A stretch of DNA of 64,000 nucleotides from Halopelagius inordinatus (GCF_900113245.1 NZ_FOOQ01000002.1:310001-374000), one strand, 5' to 3'. Numbered from the stretch's first letter, positions 43,794 through 53,763 are shown. Translations and numbers: made by a program. The notes: a model not told the origin generated them from the sequence alone.

Positions 43794-46040
43794 ATGGGAC
43801 TAGACGACGACGCGCGGGAGTACCACCGCGAGGACCCGCCGGGTAAGATAGAGATTTCGACGACCAAACCGACGAACACCCAACGCGATCTGAGTCTGGC
43901 GTACTCGCCGGGCGTCGCCGCGCCGTGTCTCGACATCGACGAGGACCCGGAGAAAGCCTACGAGTACACCGCGAAGGGGAATCTCGTCGGCGTCGTCTCG
44001 AACGGGTCTGCGGTTCTCGGCCTCGGTGACATCGGCGCACAAGCGTCGAAGCCCGTCATGGAGGGGAAAGGCGTCCTGTTCAAGCGGTTCGCCGACATCG
44101 ACGTGTTCGACATCGAACTGGACCTCGAAGACACGGAGTCCATCGTCGCCGCCACCGCCGCGATGGAACCGACGTTCGGCGGCATCAACTTAGAGGACAT
44201 CAAGGCCCCCGAGTGCTTCGAGATAGAGGAACAACTCCGCGAACGGGTGTCGATTCCCGTCTTCCACGACGACCAACACGGAACGGCCATCATCTCGGGG
44301 GCGGCCCTCATCAACGCCGCCGACATCGTCGACAAGGACCTCGAAGACCTCGATATCGTCTTCTCGGGGGCCGGGGCGTCCGCAATCGCCAGCGCGCGGT
44401 TCTACGTCTCTCTCGGCGCGAAAAAGGAGAACATCGTGATGTGCGACTCCGACGGCGTCATCACGACGGACCGCGACGACGTGAACGAGTACAAGCGCGA
44501 GTTCGCGAACGACGTGGAAGCGGACACCCTCGCGGAGGCGATGGAGGGCGCGGACGTGTTCGTCGGCCTCTCGGTCGGCGGCATCGTCTCTCAGGAGATG
44601 GTGCGGTCGATGGCCGACGACCCCGTCATCTTCGCGATGGCGAACCCGGACCCCGAAATCGGCTACGAGGAGGCCAAAGAGGCCCGCGACGACACGGTCA
44701 TCATGGCTACCGGGCGCTCGGACTACCCGAATCAGGTGAACAACGTGCTCGGATTCCCCTTTATCTTCCGCGGCGCACTCGACGCGCGCGCGACTGAGAT
44801 AAACGAGGAGATGAAACGCGCCGCGGCGCACGCACTCGCGGACTTGGCAAAGCAGGACGTCCCCGACGCCGTCGTCAAGGCCTACGGCGACCAACCGCTT
44901 CAGTTCGGCCCCGACTACGTCATCCCGAAACCGCTCGACCCCCGGGTCCTGTTCAAGGTCGCTCCCGCCGTCGCACAGGCCGCGATGACGAGTGGGTCCG
45001 CGCGGACCGACCTCGACATGCAGGCGTACGAGGAACGCCTCGAAGCCCGCCTCGGAAAGTCCCGCGAGATGATGCGCGTCATCCTCAACAAGGCGAAATC
45101 GGACCCCAAACGCGTCGCCCTCGCGGAGGGGACAGACGAGAAGATGGTCCGGGCCGCGTACCAGATGCAGGACCAAGGTATCGCGGAACCCGTCCTCGTC
45201 GGCGACAGAGACAGCATCACCGCCATCGCCGCGGACCTCGGGTTGGACTTCGAACCCGAAGTCGTCGACCCGAAGAACGGCGACTGGGACCACTACGCCG
45301 ACCGCCTGTACGAACTCCGACAGCGGAAGGGCCTCACGAAAAACGAGGCACACGAGTGGATTCGCGGCGACACGAACTACTTCGCGAGCGTGATGGTAGA
45401 GGAGGGCGACGCCGACGCGATGCTGACCGGCCTCACCCACCACTACCCCTCGGCGCTTCGCCCGCCGTTGCAGGTCATCGGCACCGCCCCCGAGGCGAAC
45501 TACGCCGCCGGGGTGTACATGCTGACGTTCAAGAACCGCGTCATCTTCTGCGCCGACACGACGGTGAATCTGGACCCCGACGCCGAGACGTTGGCCGAGG
45601 TGACGAAACACACCGCCGAGTTGGCGCGCCGATTCAACGTCGAACCGCGCGCGGCGATGCTGTCGTACTCGAACTTCGGCAGCGTCACCAACGAGGGGAC
45701 GAAGAAACCGCGCGACGCGGTGGAACTGATGCACGACGACCCCGAGGTGGACTTCCAGGTGGACGGCGAGATGCAGGCCGACACCGCCGTCGTCGAGGAC
45801 ATCCTCGAAGGCACCTACGAGTTCTCGGACCTCGAAGACCCGGCGAACGTGCTCGTGTTCCCGAACCTCGAAGCGGGTAACATCGGCTACAAACTCCTCC
45901 AACGCCTCGGCGGCGCGGAGGCCATCGGCCCGATGCTCGTCGGCATGGACAAACCGGTCCACGTCCTCCAACGGGGCGACGAGGTAAAGGACATCGTCAA
46001 CCTCGGCGCGGTGGCCGTGGTGGACGCACAGAACGAGTAG
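43794..46040 (+). CDS. maeB: NADP-dependent malic enzyme with phosphotransacetylase-like domain
   Basis: The 748-residue two-domain protein has malic N-terminal and NAD(P) domains ([78 protein letters not shown]) to about residue 420, then a phosphotransacetylase-like domain ([50 protein letters not shown]). It decarboxylates malate to pyruvate; the C-terminal domain is regulatory in bacterial MaeB. The family is standard in haloarchaea. It starts 89 bp after the M24 gene. Confidence 0.94.
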   Translation: MGLDDDAREYHREDPPGKIEISTTKPTNTQRDLSLAYSPGVAAPCLDIDEDPEKAYEYTAKGNLVGVVSNGSAVLGLGDIGAQASKPVMEGKGVLFKRFADIDVFDIELDLEDTESIVAATAAMEPTFGGINLEDIKAPECFEIEEQLRERVSIPVFHDDQHGTAIISGAALINAADIVDKDLEDLDIVFSGAGASAIASARFYVSLGAKKENIVMCDSDGVITTDRDDVNEYKREFANDVEADTLAEAMEGADVFVGLSVGGIVSQEMVRSMADDPVIFAMANPDPEIGYEEAKEARDDTVIMATGRSDYPNQVNNVLGFPFIFRGALDARATEINEEMKRAAAHALADLAKQDVPDAVVKAYGDQPLQFGPDYVIPKPLDPRVLFKVAPAVAQAAMTSGSARTDLDMQAYEERLEARLGKSREMMRVILNKAKSDPKRVALAEGTDEKMVRAAYQMQDQGIAEPVLVGDRDSITAIAADLGLDFEPEVVDPKNGDWDHYADRLYELRQRKGLTKNEAHEWIRGDTNYFASVMVEEGDADAMLTGLTHHYPSALRPPLQVIGTAPEANYAAGVYMLTFKNRVIFCADTTVNLDPDAETLAEVTKHTAELARRFNVEPRAAMLSYSNFGSVTNEGTKKPRDAVELMHDDPEVDFQVDGEMQADTAVVEDILEGTYEFSDLEDPANVLVFPNLEAGNIGYKLLQRLGGAEAIGPMLVGMDKPVHVLQRGDEVKDIVNLGAVAVVDAQNE

Positions 46041-46129
46041 AGAGGAGTCGCTCCGAGCTTTTCGGCCCGGATTCTCGCGGTGCGCGTCGCGCCGTGGGCG
46101 GCCGGGCGCATCCGAGTACGGCGGCCGAA

Positions 46130-46966
46130 CTACGGTTCGAGGTCGATTCGCGCGGTCTGACCCGTTTCGTTCCCCTTCCCTTTGCCCGCACCGTTCGAGA
46201 TGCCGATTTCGACGGTGTCGACGAACGCGTCGAACGAGGCCGGATAGCCGCTTCCCGTCTGGAGGGTGACGTACTTGATGACCTCCTGCCCGTAATCGAC
46301 GTCCGTGGACGGAGCGCCGGATTTTCGACTACTCCAGTCGATCGGCCCCGCCTGCAGTTCCTCGAGGGTCGGTTGTCCGCCGTAGAACCCGAAGCCGACC
46401 TTCGAGTCGTCGAAGAAGGTGAGTCGGTTGTCGCCGCTCTCGGTCGACCACCGTATCCACTCGCCGCCCGGCGCGTCGAGGTTCTGCGAGAAGTACGGTT
46501 CGGCGGTGAGTCGGTAGCCGTACCACGACGCTTGGTCGTCCGCGCCGTCGGGTTCGGTGTACATCTGCAGATACACGTTGTAGGGGACCGTTCCGCTGGT
46601 CTCGGCGTCCTTTTTCGTGTGGTACGAGACGTGAGTCAGGTCGTCGACCGTGACGTCTCCGGCGTTCACGAACAGGTCGTCGGGCGAGAGGTACAGTTGG
46701 AACTTGTCGCTGTCGCCGTCGCCCGTCGTGTCCGAGGGCACCTGCCACGACCCCGAGAGCGTGTTCGCCTCCTCGCGGGTCCCCGCGGCACCGCTCAGAT
46801 TCCCCGAGTAGTCGGGTTTCAGTACCGTTCGCTTGTTTTGTCCTCGCGCGGCGGCGGTCCCCGTCGCCGCCGTCCCCCAGAGGAGGAGGCCTCCGGCGGC
46901 CGCACTCGTTCGTAGCACACTGCGCCGCGACGTCGGTCGGTCGGTCGAATTGGGTTTCTGTGTCAT
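46130..46966 (-). CDS. Secreted protein of unknown function (Tat signal)
   Basis: This 278-residue protein has a Tat signal (SRRSVLRTSAAAGGLLLWG) and cleavage after an Ala-rich AAA. The mature part is rich in aromatic and acidic strands (WQVPSDTTGDGDSDKFQLYL; YNVYLQMYTEP; EWIRWSTESGDNRLTFF) and looks like a beta-sandwich. I do not recognise it. There is no obvious operon partner; the neighbouring malic enzyme gene converges. Confidence 0.72.
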   Translation of the reverse strand: MTQKPNSTDRPTSRRSVLRTSAAAGGLLLWGTAATGTAAARGQNKRTVLKPDYSGNLSGAAGTREEANTLSGSWQVPSDTTGDGDSDKFQLYLSPDDLFVNAGDVTVDDLTHVSYHTKKDAETSGTVPYNVYLQMYTEPDGADDQASWYGYRLTAEPYFSQNLDAPGGEWIRWSTESGDNRLTFFDDSKVGFGFYGGQPTLEELQAGPIDWSSRKSGAPSTDVDYGQEVIKYVTLQTGSGYPASFDAFVDTVEIGISNGAGKGKGNETGQTARIDLEP

Positions 46967-47213
46967 CGTCGTCCCTCCGTTGTCTGCGGTGATACTATCG
47001 CGTGCGATACATGATAAACGGATTTCATTTCATCTGGCAATAACTCCGAGAATAGATGTTTCGGGGGAGTGGCTCGCCCGGCCGCCTCACGCGGTGAGAT
47101 AACTCCCACGTGTGTGATAAGAGACGACGCGCAGAACACATCTCCGAATCGGGCGAGAGACGGCGTCCGATTCCGACTCGACGACGGCTACCCCATCTCC
47201 GTTCGCGCGGGGT

Positions 47214-47960
47214 CTACTCGTCGCCGTAGCGACCGACCGTCTCCGAGTCGACAAACTCCAACCACGCGACGCCGACGCCGAGTCCGGCGAGGAGGGGCGC
47301 GGCGTAGAGTGCGAACGCGGTGGGCGTCGGCGGGGCGTGCGTCGCAGAGAAGACGACGAGCGGAATCGCCGCGGACGTGCGGTGGCGGGCGGTGGTGAGA
47401 CGCGGGAGCAGTCCCGCCCGAACCGCGCCGACGGCGAGGGCGGGGAACGCGACTGCGACGCCGAGTGCGACGGGGAAGAAAAGCCCCAGTTCCGTCACCC
47501 AGTACGGGCCGACGGCGGCGTCGACGTCGAGGACGTGGTCTGCGAACATCTCGAACGTCGCCGGAAGGACGAGCGTTCGGCCGACTGCGACACCGAAGAG
47601 AAACCCGACGGCGGCGACTGCGAAGGGCCTCCGCGCGCGGCGGAACCGCACGCCGTCGTTCCGGCGGAGATGGGGCACGACGAAGAGTACCGCCGCGACG
47701 ACGCCCGCGAGAAGTCCGATTTCGACGGCGAGGCGGTTGTACTCGACCTGTTCCGTAAGCGGTGAGACGGCGACCGGTCCGAACGACGCCGGGAGAAGCG
47801 TCTGGAGGTCGAATCCGGTCGTGACGAACGCGGCGGTGACGGCGATAGTCGTCAGCGAGAAGACGGCGACCAGTCTCTGCCCGTTCGCGCGGACGACGGC
47901 ACCGAGCGTCGTGCGCCACGGGGCGGGGCCCGAGGACGCACGAGTGGCTTCAGACGACAC
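47214..47960 (-). CDS. Multi-pass membrane protein, unknown
   Basis: This 248-residue protein starts (GTG, 47960) VSSEATRASSGPAPWRT and has about seven hydrophobic spans (LVAVFSLTTIAVTAAFVTTG, IGLLAGVVAAVLFVVP, FAVAAVGFLFGVAVGR, VALGVAVAFPALAVGAV). It resembles an uncharacterised haloarchaeal membrane family. The longer upstream frame is Arg-rich and unlike haloarchaeal protein, so the GTG is preferred. It lies 44 bp downstream of the RNase H gene on the same strand. Confidence 0.66.
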   Translation of the reverse strand: MSSEATRASSGPAPWRTTLGAVVRANGQRLVAVFSLTTIAVTAAFVTTGFDLQTLLPASFGPVAVSPLTEQVEYNRLAVEIGLLAGVVAAVLFVVPHLRRNDGVRFRRARRPFAVAAVGFLFGVAVGRTLVLPATFEMFADHVLDVDAAVGPYWVTELGLFFPVALGVAVAFPALAVGAVRAGLLPRLTTARHRTSAAIPLVVFSATHAPPTPTAFALYAAPLLAGLGVGVAWLEFVDSETVGRYGDE

Positions 47961-48004
47961 GAGAGGCGAGTAGCAAAGGTCCGTTGTCAATCTTCTCTTT
48001 CGGC

Positions 48005-48643
48005 TCAGTCGCTGGCGTGACTCTCGAACCGCGACGGCGGGGGGTACTGGGGGTCGTCGGCGTCGGCGGTCTCTCCGGAGAGCGGTTCGGGGAGGACGCA
48101 CCGGTCCGTTCTGTAGTTGACGTGGGCGTACTCCCCGGGCGCGTTGGCGAGGGGGTGAGCGGGGTTATCGCGGCCGTCGATGCGGGCGGCGCGGAGTTCG
48201 CCGAACCCGGCGATGCGGGCCCGGATTCCCCGCCAGTGGTTGTCGCTTCCCCGCGGAATCGACTGCGAACGACCCGCCTGCCAGTCGGGACCGGCGGCGG
48301 CGAGCACTTCGGTGTTGACGTTGGCCGCGAGGTCGTCGTGGTCCACGAGGACGCCGACTCGGGTCTGCGGCGGCGTTCTCGCCGCGAGCACGTCGAGTCC
48401 GAGATGGAGCGCTCGGTACTCTGCGACGTTGTTGTCGGGCGCGGCGTCCGGAACCGCGATGCGCGCCACCCGCGTTCCGTCACGCGCCTCTATGACCGCG
48501 CCGAGTCCGCCGCCGTCCGGGCGATAGGACCCGTCGGTGGCGACGTAGAAGTGGCGATGGTGTGTGCGCGGCGGGTGCGCGATGTGCGGCGTCGGCGAGT
48601 CGTCGAACAGGTCGCGAAGTGTTGACCGGCCGTGAACGGCCAT
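48005..48643 (-). CDS. RNase H-like protein
   Basis: This 212-residue protein has the RNase HI core: VATDGSYRPDGGGLGAVIEA (first Asp), DNNVAEYRALHLGLDVL (Glu) and VGVLVDHDDLAANVN (second Asp), with a final Asp/His region further on. An N-terminal 40-residue extension is rich in His and Pro. It probably degrades the RNA of RNA-DNA hybrids, but this is inferred from the fold. It is divergent from the CBS gene across 90 bp. Confidence 0.82.
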   Translation of the reverse strand: MAVHGRSTLRDLFDDSPTPHIAHPPRTHHRHFYVATDGSYRPDGGGLGAVIEARDGTRVARIAVPDAAPDNNVAEYRALHLGLDVLAARTPPQTRVGVLVDHDDLAANVNTEVLAAAGPDWQAGRSQSIPRGSDNHWRGIRARIAGFGELRAARIDGRDNPAHPLANAPGEYAHVNYRTDRCVLPEPLSGETADADDPQYPPPSRFESHASD

Positions 48644-48733
48644 GCACCACCGTAACCGGTCAGGCGACTTAAGCGTAACCCGAAACCGCCCCCTAGCGGA
48701 ACACATACCTCGGGAACGCTCGATAGAGTACGT

Positions 48734-49279
48734 ATGCACGCGGTGGCACGTGATGTCATGACACCCGACGTAAAGACCGTCTCGCCGGACGACGACGTGA
48801 GCGAGGTTCTGGGTCGCCTCGCGCGAGCGAACTTCAACGGCTTCCCCGTCGTCGACGACGAGAACCGCGTCGTCGGCATCGTCACCCAACACGACCTGGT
48901 GGGTCTGTTCCAGACGAGAGACCGGACGCTCTGGATTCCCATCGGCTTCCCGCCGTTCATGGAGACGCTCACCTACGCCGTCGACGTCTCGTGGGACGAC
49001 TTGGACCTCGGAATCGACCTCCTGCGCAACGTCGACAAGCCGATACGCGAAGTGATGACCGAGGAGGTGGTCACCGTCTCGCCCGACACCGACATCGACG
49101 AGATGCTCGAACTTCTCACGGGCGAGACGCGCGACATCAATCGACTGCCGGTGGTGGACGAGGCGGGGCGACTCGTCGGCATCGTCGCGCGGCAGGACGT
49201 GTTGAGAACGCTCCGCGACGAACGGCGAGCGACCGACGACGGACGAGAGGCGGACGAGGGCGCGGGTGCGGGCGCGTGA
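48734..49279 (+). CDS. CBS-domain pair protein
   Basis: The 181-residue protein is essentially two CBS domains, VARDVMTPDVKTVSPDDDVS ... GFPVVDDENRVVGIVTQHDL and REVMTEEVVTVSPDTDIDEM ... RLPVVDEAGRLVGIVARQDV. CBS pairs bind adenosyl ligands such as AMP, ATP or SAM and regulate partners; no enzyme domain is attached. The last 25 residues are a charged tail. Confidence 0.88.
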   Translation: MHAVARDVMTPDVKTVSPDDDVSEVLGRLARANFNGFPVVDDENRVVGIVTQHDLVGLFQTRDRTLWIPIGFPPFMETLTYAVDVSWDDLDLGIDLLRNVDKPIREVMTEEVVTVSPDTDIDEMLELLTGETRDINRLPVVDEAGRLVGIVARQDVLRTLRDERRATDDGREADEGAGAGA

Positions 49280-49322
49280 TTCGAAGCGAAACTTTCAGGC
49301 TCCGACGCGACGCAGAGCCGGT

Positions 49323-50270
49323 GTGACACGGTACAGAAACGCCGTCCTGTTCTTCCTCTTGGCCGCGGCGTGGGGCGCGGCGTTCATGGCCATCAAAGCC
49401 GGACTCGAGTACATCCCGCCGGTCCTGTTCGCGGCGATTCGCTACGACATCGCGGGCGTCCTGATGCTCGGGTACGCCGCCTACGCCACGGACCATCCGC
49501 TCCCTCGCGGGCGAAACGAGTGGACAGTCGTCGTCGTGGGTTCGACGCTCCTCATCGCGGGCTACCACGCGCTTCTCTTCATCGGGGAGTTAGACCCCGC
49601 GGTCACGAGCGCCGCCGCCGCCGTCATCGTCAGTCTGAGTCCCCTTCTCACGACCGGGTTCGCGCGGGCGTTCCTCCCGGACGAACGCCTGACGCCCCTC
49701 GGCGTCGCGGGGATGGTGTTCGGACTCGTCGGCGTCGTCGTCCTGTCGAATCCCGACCCGAACAACCTCCTCGCGGGCGGCGCAGTCGCGAAGTTCCTCA
49801 TCTTCGCCGCGGCGGCCTGTTTCGCGCTCGGGTCGGTGCTGACGCGCCGCATCGACTCCGAGATGCCCATCGAGACGATGGAGGCGTGGTCGATGATAGG
49901 CGGCGCGCTCCTCATGCACGTCGTCAGCGTCGGTCTCGGCGAGTCGATGGGTGACGTGATTTGGTCGCTCGAAGCCGTCGCGGCGCTGGGATATCTCTCC
50001 ATCGTGGCCAGCGCGCTCGGATTTCTCGTCTATTTCGACCTGTTGGACCGCCTCGGTCCCATCGAAATCAACCTCGTCTCCTACGTCGCGCCCGTGTTCG
50101 CGGCGCTCGCGGGGTGGGCGTTCCTCGGCGAACTACCCACGGTCCACACGCTGGTCGGCTTTCTCGTCATCTTCTCGGGGTTCGCTCTCCTGAAGCGAGA
50201 CGCCATCCGCGCGGAACTGCCGCGCCTGCGACGCCGCCTCGACGGGTCGAACTCCCGAACGCGAGAGTAG
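49323..50270 (+). CDS. EamA/DMT-family transporter
   Basis: This 315-residue protein has ten hydrophobic spans in two EamA repeats, with a start VTRYRNAVLFFLLAAAWGAA and motif GYHALLFIGELDPAVTSAA, and the second repeat MIGGALLMHVVSVGLGE... SALGFLVYFDLLDRLGPIEI. The family exports or imports small metabolites; the substrate is unknown. The GTG at 49323 is the first family-like start, 44 bp after the CBS gene. Confidence 0.86.
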   Translation: MTRYRNAVLFFLLAAAWGAAFMAIKAGLEYIPPVLFAAIRYDIAGVLMLGYAAYATDHPLPRGRNEWTVVVVGSTLLIAGYHALLFIGELDPAVTSAAAAVIVSLSPLLTTGFARAFLPDERLTPLGVAGMVFGLVGVVVLSNPDPNNLLAGGAVAKFLIFAAAACFALGSVLTRRIDSEMPIETMEAWSMIGGALLMHVVSVGLGESMGDVIWSLEAVAALGYLSIVASALGFLVYFDLLDRLGPIEINLVSYVAPVFAALAGWAFLGELPTVHTLVGFLVIFSGFALLKRDAIRAELPRLRRRLDGSNSRTRE

Positions 50271-50281
50271 TCTCGCGGCGG

Positions 50282-50587
50282 TCAGTCGCCGGCGACGTCC
50301 GTCTCGTCGGTGTCGGCGCGCGTCGCCTCCGCCACCTCGCCGACCATCGACCACTCGCTGTCTTCTGCGCCCTTGCGGCCGAGGAGGACGGACTCGTTGT
50401 CTTCGCTCGTGACGAGGCGGTAGTCGGCCCCGTCGTCCGTCCGTTCGCCCTCGGCTTGGAACTCCCGTTGGAAGAACTGCGTGCTGTGCATGCGGTATAT
50501 CGCGGAGGTTCCGTCCGCGAGCGTCAATCGGACGGGCTTCGGCGAGACGTTGTGGATGCGCTTTGCAACCGGGTTGAGGTCGGCCAT
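50282..50587 (-). CDS. Conserved haloarchaeal hypothetical protein (101 aa)
   Basis: This 101-residue protein has MADLNPVAKRIHNVSPKPVR, then LADGTSAIYRMHSTQFF and DYRLVTSEDNESVLLGRK, a beta-rich pattern of a small haloarchaeal family whose function I do not know. It converges with the EamA gene and lies 30 bp downstream of the kinase-like gene, so it may be its operon partner. Confidence 0.7.
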   Translation of the reverse strand: MADLNPVAKRIHNVSPKPVRLTLADGTSAIYRMHSTQFFQREFQAEGERTDDGADYRLVTSEDNESVLLGRKGAEDSEWSMVGEVAEATRADTDETDVAGD

Positions 50588-50617
50588 GTCCTCGCGGAGA
50601 CGGCGGCGAGCAAAAAA

Positions 50618-51232
50618 CTACAGGTCGACGTCTTCGGTGCGGTACGCGCCCTCGTCGGCCTCGGGGTCGTACTCCGCTATCGCCGTGAGGGCGACGTCGA
50701 GAAGCGCCTCCGGACTCCACCGAGCGGTGTTGAGACAGATGTCGTAGAACGACTGGTCTGTGACGTCGATGCCGTAGTACGACTCGTACCGTCCGGCCTC
50801 GCTCACCTCTCGCACGCGCATCTCGGCTTCCATCTCCTCTCTATCGACCGTTCGGTCCACGCGGACTTCGTCGGGCGCGTCGAGCCAGATTCGCAGGTCC
50901 GCGCGGTTGCCCGCCAGCCATCCGGCGAGGCGGGATTCGAGGATGAACGCCTTGTTCGCCGCGCCCCACTTTTCGGCTATCGTCCGGAGGCGTCTATCGA
51001 GCGCTCGGTCTATCTCGTCGGACTCGTCGGCCTTCGCGATGAGTTGCGAGAGGCTCATATCCCGCTCTTCGGCCAGCGTCCGGAAGATGTCGCCGCCGGA
51101 GACCAGTCCGCAGTCGAGAGCCGTCGCGAGGCCTTCACACAGCGTCGTCGCACCGCATCCCGGCGGCCCCGAAACGGTGATGAAGAGATTGCTGTCGACC
51201 CGGCGGTCTGTCAGGGCGTCTGCCTCGGACAT
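50618..51232 (-). CDS. Cytidylate-kinase-like protein with altered P-loop
   Basis: This 204-residue protein parallels archaeal (d)CMP kinase: VSGGDIFRTLAEERDMSLSQ, DEIDRALDRRLRTIAEKW, ILESRLAGWLAGNRADLRIW, REVSEAGRYESYYGIDVTDQ and LNTARWSPE. However, its P-loop reads SGPPGCGATTL, with Ala where Walker A lysine belongs. It may be a divergent, catalytically weak paralogue of Cmk, which would lie elsewhere. The ATG at 51232 fits the family start. Confidence 0.8.
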   Translation of the reverse strand: MSEADALTDRRVDSNLFITVSGPPGCGATTLCEGLATALDCGLVSGGDIFRTLAEERDMSLSQLIAKADESDEIDRALDRRLRTIAEKWGAANKAFILESRLAGWLAGNRADLRIWLDAPDEVRVDRTVDREEMEAEMRVREVSEAGRYESYYGIDVTDQSFYDICLNTARWSPEALLDVALTAIAEYDPEADEGAYRTEDVDL

Positions 51233-51603
51233 GGATGTTCGACCACTATCTCCGGGGGACCAAAAATCCGCGGTAGACGCCGCAACCCCGTTCGGGATGC
51301 GGTCGGAGTCGGCTCTCCGTCTCCGAGTTCGATCCCCATCCGTGAGGGGCAGTAACAAGTTCGATTCGCAGATAGTATGGTTCGTTTACCAATATGAATG
51401 AAATAAATACAGTTTAGATGTAAAGACTATTAATCGTGAATACTGTCCCTGAGGGACCCATGAAACGTCTCGGCTCTTCTCCGCTCGTTTGGAAAATTAA
51501 CAGTTTCAATACTTTCACTGTGGAACGATTGTAAACGAGTGCTAACTCTCGGGCGGCTATATGTTCCTGACTCTCTTGTGATCGAACAGGTGTGTCCCAA
51601 CGT
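51233..51603. other. AT-rich intergenic region
   Basis: No gene is seen. The stretch 51380-51440 is unusually AT-rich for this window (aatgaaataaatacag, tattaatcg) and contains plausible TATA elements on both strands. A short hairpin GTCCC-TGA-GGGAC lies at 51445-51457. A GTG at 51592 extends the next gene by four codons. Confidence 0.5.
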
Positions 51604-51870
51604 ATGTCGAACTCTTCGGCCCCCGCTCGCGACGAAAGCGTCGGCCTCATCGAGAGAATCGTCGAAACGACCCCGTCTACTCTCCAGACCGGACTCGAAC
51701 TGCTCGGTGCGCCGATTCAGTTCTTCGCGTTCTGGCTCGCGGTGACGCTCCCGTTTCTCTACCTCCCGCTTCTCGTGCGCGGGTTACAAGGCGAACAGGT
51801 GACCGTCTTCGTGACGTTGCTCGGGTTGAATCTCGCGGCCCTCGTCGTCGGCCACGGCCACGGCCGCTGA
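51604..51870 (+). CDS. Small membrane protein (88 aa)
   Basis: This 88-residue protein has an amphipathic start (DESVGLIERIVETTPSTLQT) and two predicted membrane spans (FFAFWLAVTLPFLYLPLLV; VTVFVTLLGLNLAALVVG), ending in HGHGR. It looks like a conserved haloarchaeal small membrane protein of unknown function. GTG at 51592 is a possible earlier start. Confidence 0.68.
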   Translation: MSNSSAPARDESVGLIERIVETTPSTLQTGLELLGAPIQFFAFWLAVTLPFLYLPLLVRGLQGEQVTVFVTLLGLNLAALVVGHGHGR

Positions 51871-51910
51871 GAATCGCGGCGCTTTAGCCGCGGACGCTCT
51901 TTTTCGGACC

Positions 51911-52888
51911 ATGCCCCTCGATACGGTTTCTCTCGGGCGAACCGGAACGACAGTGTCCGAACTCGCCTTCGGAACGTGGCGGTTCGGCCGCGCGGACGAC
52001 GAGGGAACGATCGAAGTCGGCCGCGAACGCGCCCACGAACTGCTCGACGCCTACGCCGACGCCGGCGGCACCTTCATCGACACCGCCGACATGTACGGCG
52101 AGGGTCGAAGCGAGACGTACATCGGCGAGTGGTTGGCCGACAGAGACAGAGAGGAGTTCGTCGTCGCGTCGAAGATTTACTGGCCGACCCGCGAGGACCC
52201 GAACGGAAGCGGTCTGAACCGAAAGCACCTCCGTCACCAGATAGACCGCATCCTCGAACGCCTCGGAACCGACTACGTCGACGTGCTGTACACCCACCGG
52301 TGGGACGATGACACGCCCGTAGAGGAGTTCATGCGCACCCTCGATGGGTTCGTCCGCGACGGGAAGGTGAACTACCTCGGCGCGTCCACCTTCGAGCCGA
52401 ACGCCTGGAAGGTAGTGAAGGCGAACGAACTCGCGGACAGACGCGGGTACGAACCGTTCTCGCTGTCGCAACCGCGGTACAACGTCGTCAACCGAGAGAT
52501 AGAGGGGAACTACCTCGAGATGTGCGCCGACTACGACATCGGCGTCGTCCCGTGGTCCCCCCTCGCGGGCGGCTTTCTCACGGGGAAGTACACCCGCGGC
52601 GAGGACCCACCCGCCGACTCGCGCGCGGCCACGGACCAGCAGTTCGTCGATTCCTACCTCACCGAGGAGAACTTCGACGCCTTAGACGCCGTCGAAGCGG
52701 TCGCAGAAGAGGTGGGGGCGACGCCGGGACAGGTGAGTCTCGCGTGGTTGATGCACCACGGACAGGTGACCGCGCCCATCGTCGGCGCGCGCACGGTCGA
52801 GCAGTTGGACGAAAACCTCGCCGCGGCGGATATCTCGCTCACCGCGGACCAGTTCGACCGACTCACCGCCGCAAAGCGCGGCGTCTGA
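51911..52888 (+). CDS. Aldo/keto reductase
   Basis: This 325-residue TIM-barrel oxidoreductase has the catalytic tetrad visible: Asp and Tyr in FIDTADMYGEG, Lys in VVASKIYW and His in VLYTHRWDDD. The NADP(H) site region is VGARTVEQLDENL near the end. The physiological substrate is not deducible. It is a single gene. Confidence 0.9.
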   Translation: MPLDTVSLGRTGTTVSELAFGTWRFGRADDEGTIEVGRERAHELLDAYADAGGTFIDTADMYGEGRSETYIGEWLADRDREEFVVASKIYWPTREDPNGSGLNRKHLRHQIDRILERLGTDYVDVLYTHRWDDDTPVEEFMRTLDGFVRDGKVNYLGASTFEPNAWKVVKANELADRRGYEPFSLSQPRYNVVNREIEGNYLEMCADYDIGVVPWSPLAGGFLTGKYTRGEDPPADSRAATDQQFVDSYLTEENFDALDAVEAVAEEVGATPGQVSLAWLMHHGQVTAPIVGARTVEQLDENLAAADISLTADQFDRLTAAKRGV

Positions 52889-52939
52889 GCGTTCGGTGGA
52901 ACCGTCAGGTGTACCAGTCCCCGCGCCGTATCGACGTCC

Positions 52940-53524
52940 ATGAGCGAGGACGCAGACGCCACCGCGACGGACGCCCCCGAGAACTACGCCGAGACGCTCC
53001 GCGAGAAGCGCGCGGAGAAAGACGAGTTCTTCGGGTCCCACCCGCAGTCGCCCATCCCGCCGGAACTCCGCGACGAGTTCGACGGCCTGGACTACTTCGA
53101 ACCGGACCCGGCGTACCGCGTCTCCGCGACGGCGCGCGTCCACGAAGAACCGGAACCGATGCCGATGGAGACGACGGCCGGAAACGAGGTTCGGTATCTC
53201 CGCGTCGTCACCTTCGAGTTCTCCCTCCGCGGGGAGAGCCTGGAACTCCACGGCTACCGACAGGAGACCGGCGACGAAGAGGCGCTTTTCGTTCCGTTCC
53301 GCGACAAGACGACCGGACAACAGACCTACGAGAACGGGCGGTACATCGAACTGCACCCCGAGGGCGAACTCGACGACGGCGACGACGTCACGGTGGACTT
53401 CAACGTCGCCTACAACCCGTTTTGCGTCTACAGCGAGACGTTCGCCTGTCCGCTCCCGCCCGAGGAGAACTGGCTGGAAATCGCGATACCGGCGGGCGAG
53501 AGAACGTGGTCGCCCGAGAACTGA
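52940..53524 (+). CDS. DUF1684 family protein
   Basis: This 194-residue cytosolic protein has the family landmarks LREKRAEKDEFFGSHPQSPI, YFEPDPAYRV, FVPFRDKTTGQQTYENGRYI, and the closing DFNVAYNPFCVYSETFACPL then PPEENWLEI. The family is widespread in bacteria and haloarchaea without known activity. It follows the aldo/keto reductase gene by 51 bp. Confidence 0.88.
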   Translation: MSEDADATATDAPENYAETLREKRAEKDEFFGSHPQSPIPPELRDEFDGLDYFEPDPAYRVSATARVHEEPEPMPMETTAGNEVRYLRVVTFEFSLRGESLELHGYRQETGDEEALFVPFRDKTTGQQTYENGRYIELHPEGELDDGDDVTVDFNVAYNPFCVYSETFACPLPPEENWLEIAIPAGERTWSPEN

Positions 53525-53574
53525 GGGCGCGCTAAAGCGCAACACCCATATTCGACGCGTCTCAGGTGACAGGT

Positions 53575-53763
53575 ATGGGACTGTTCAGCAGCAAGAAGAG
53601 CATCGTCGGGGCCGTCCTGATGGTCGTCGGAACGCTCGCGTACCTCCCCGGTGTTCTCTCCGGCACGTCGGAACTCGCGACGTACGGCCTCGTTTTGGCC
53701 ACGGCACTCTTGACCATCGGGACGTACATCCTCGGAACCTCCGGGGACGGCCGCCCCGTCTGA
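53575..53763 (+). CDS. Small two-span membrane protein (62 aa)
   Basis: This 62-residue protein has MGLFSSKKSIVGAVLMVVGT, then YLPGVLSGTSELATYGLVLA and LLTIGTYILG, two hydrophobic spans with a charged start. No known family. It is the last gene before the surface island. Confidence 0.6.
   Translation: MGLFSSKKSIVGAVLMVVGTLAYLPGVLSGTSELATYGLVLATALLTIGTYILGTSGDGRPV

Noticed and set aside
41476-44040. A minus-strand open frame of about 854 codons
   Set aside because: It covers the heme A synthase and M24 genes in another frame. No domain or normal haloarchaeal composition is seen.
44190-45971. A minus-strand open frame of about 593 codons opposite the malic enzyme
   Set aside because: It is Val/Arg/His-rich without motifs, and the plus-strand malic enzyme is certain.
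51445-51457. Hairpin GTCCC-TGA-GGGAC in the AT-rich gap
   Set aside because: The stem has only 5 bp, there is no T-run, and no gene ends nearby in the right orientation.
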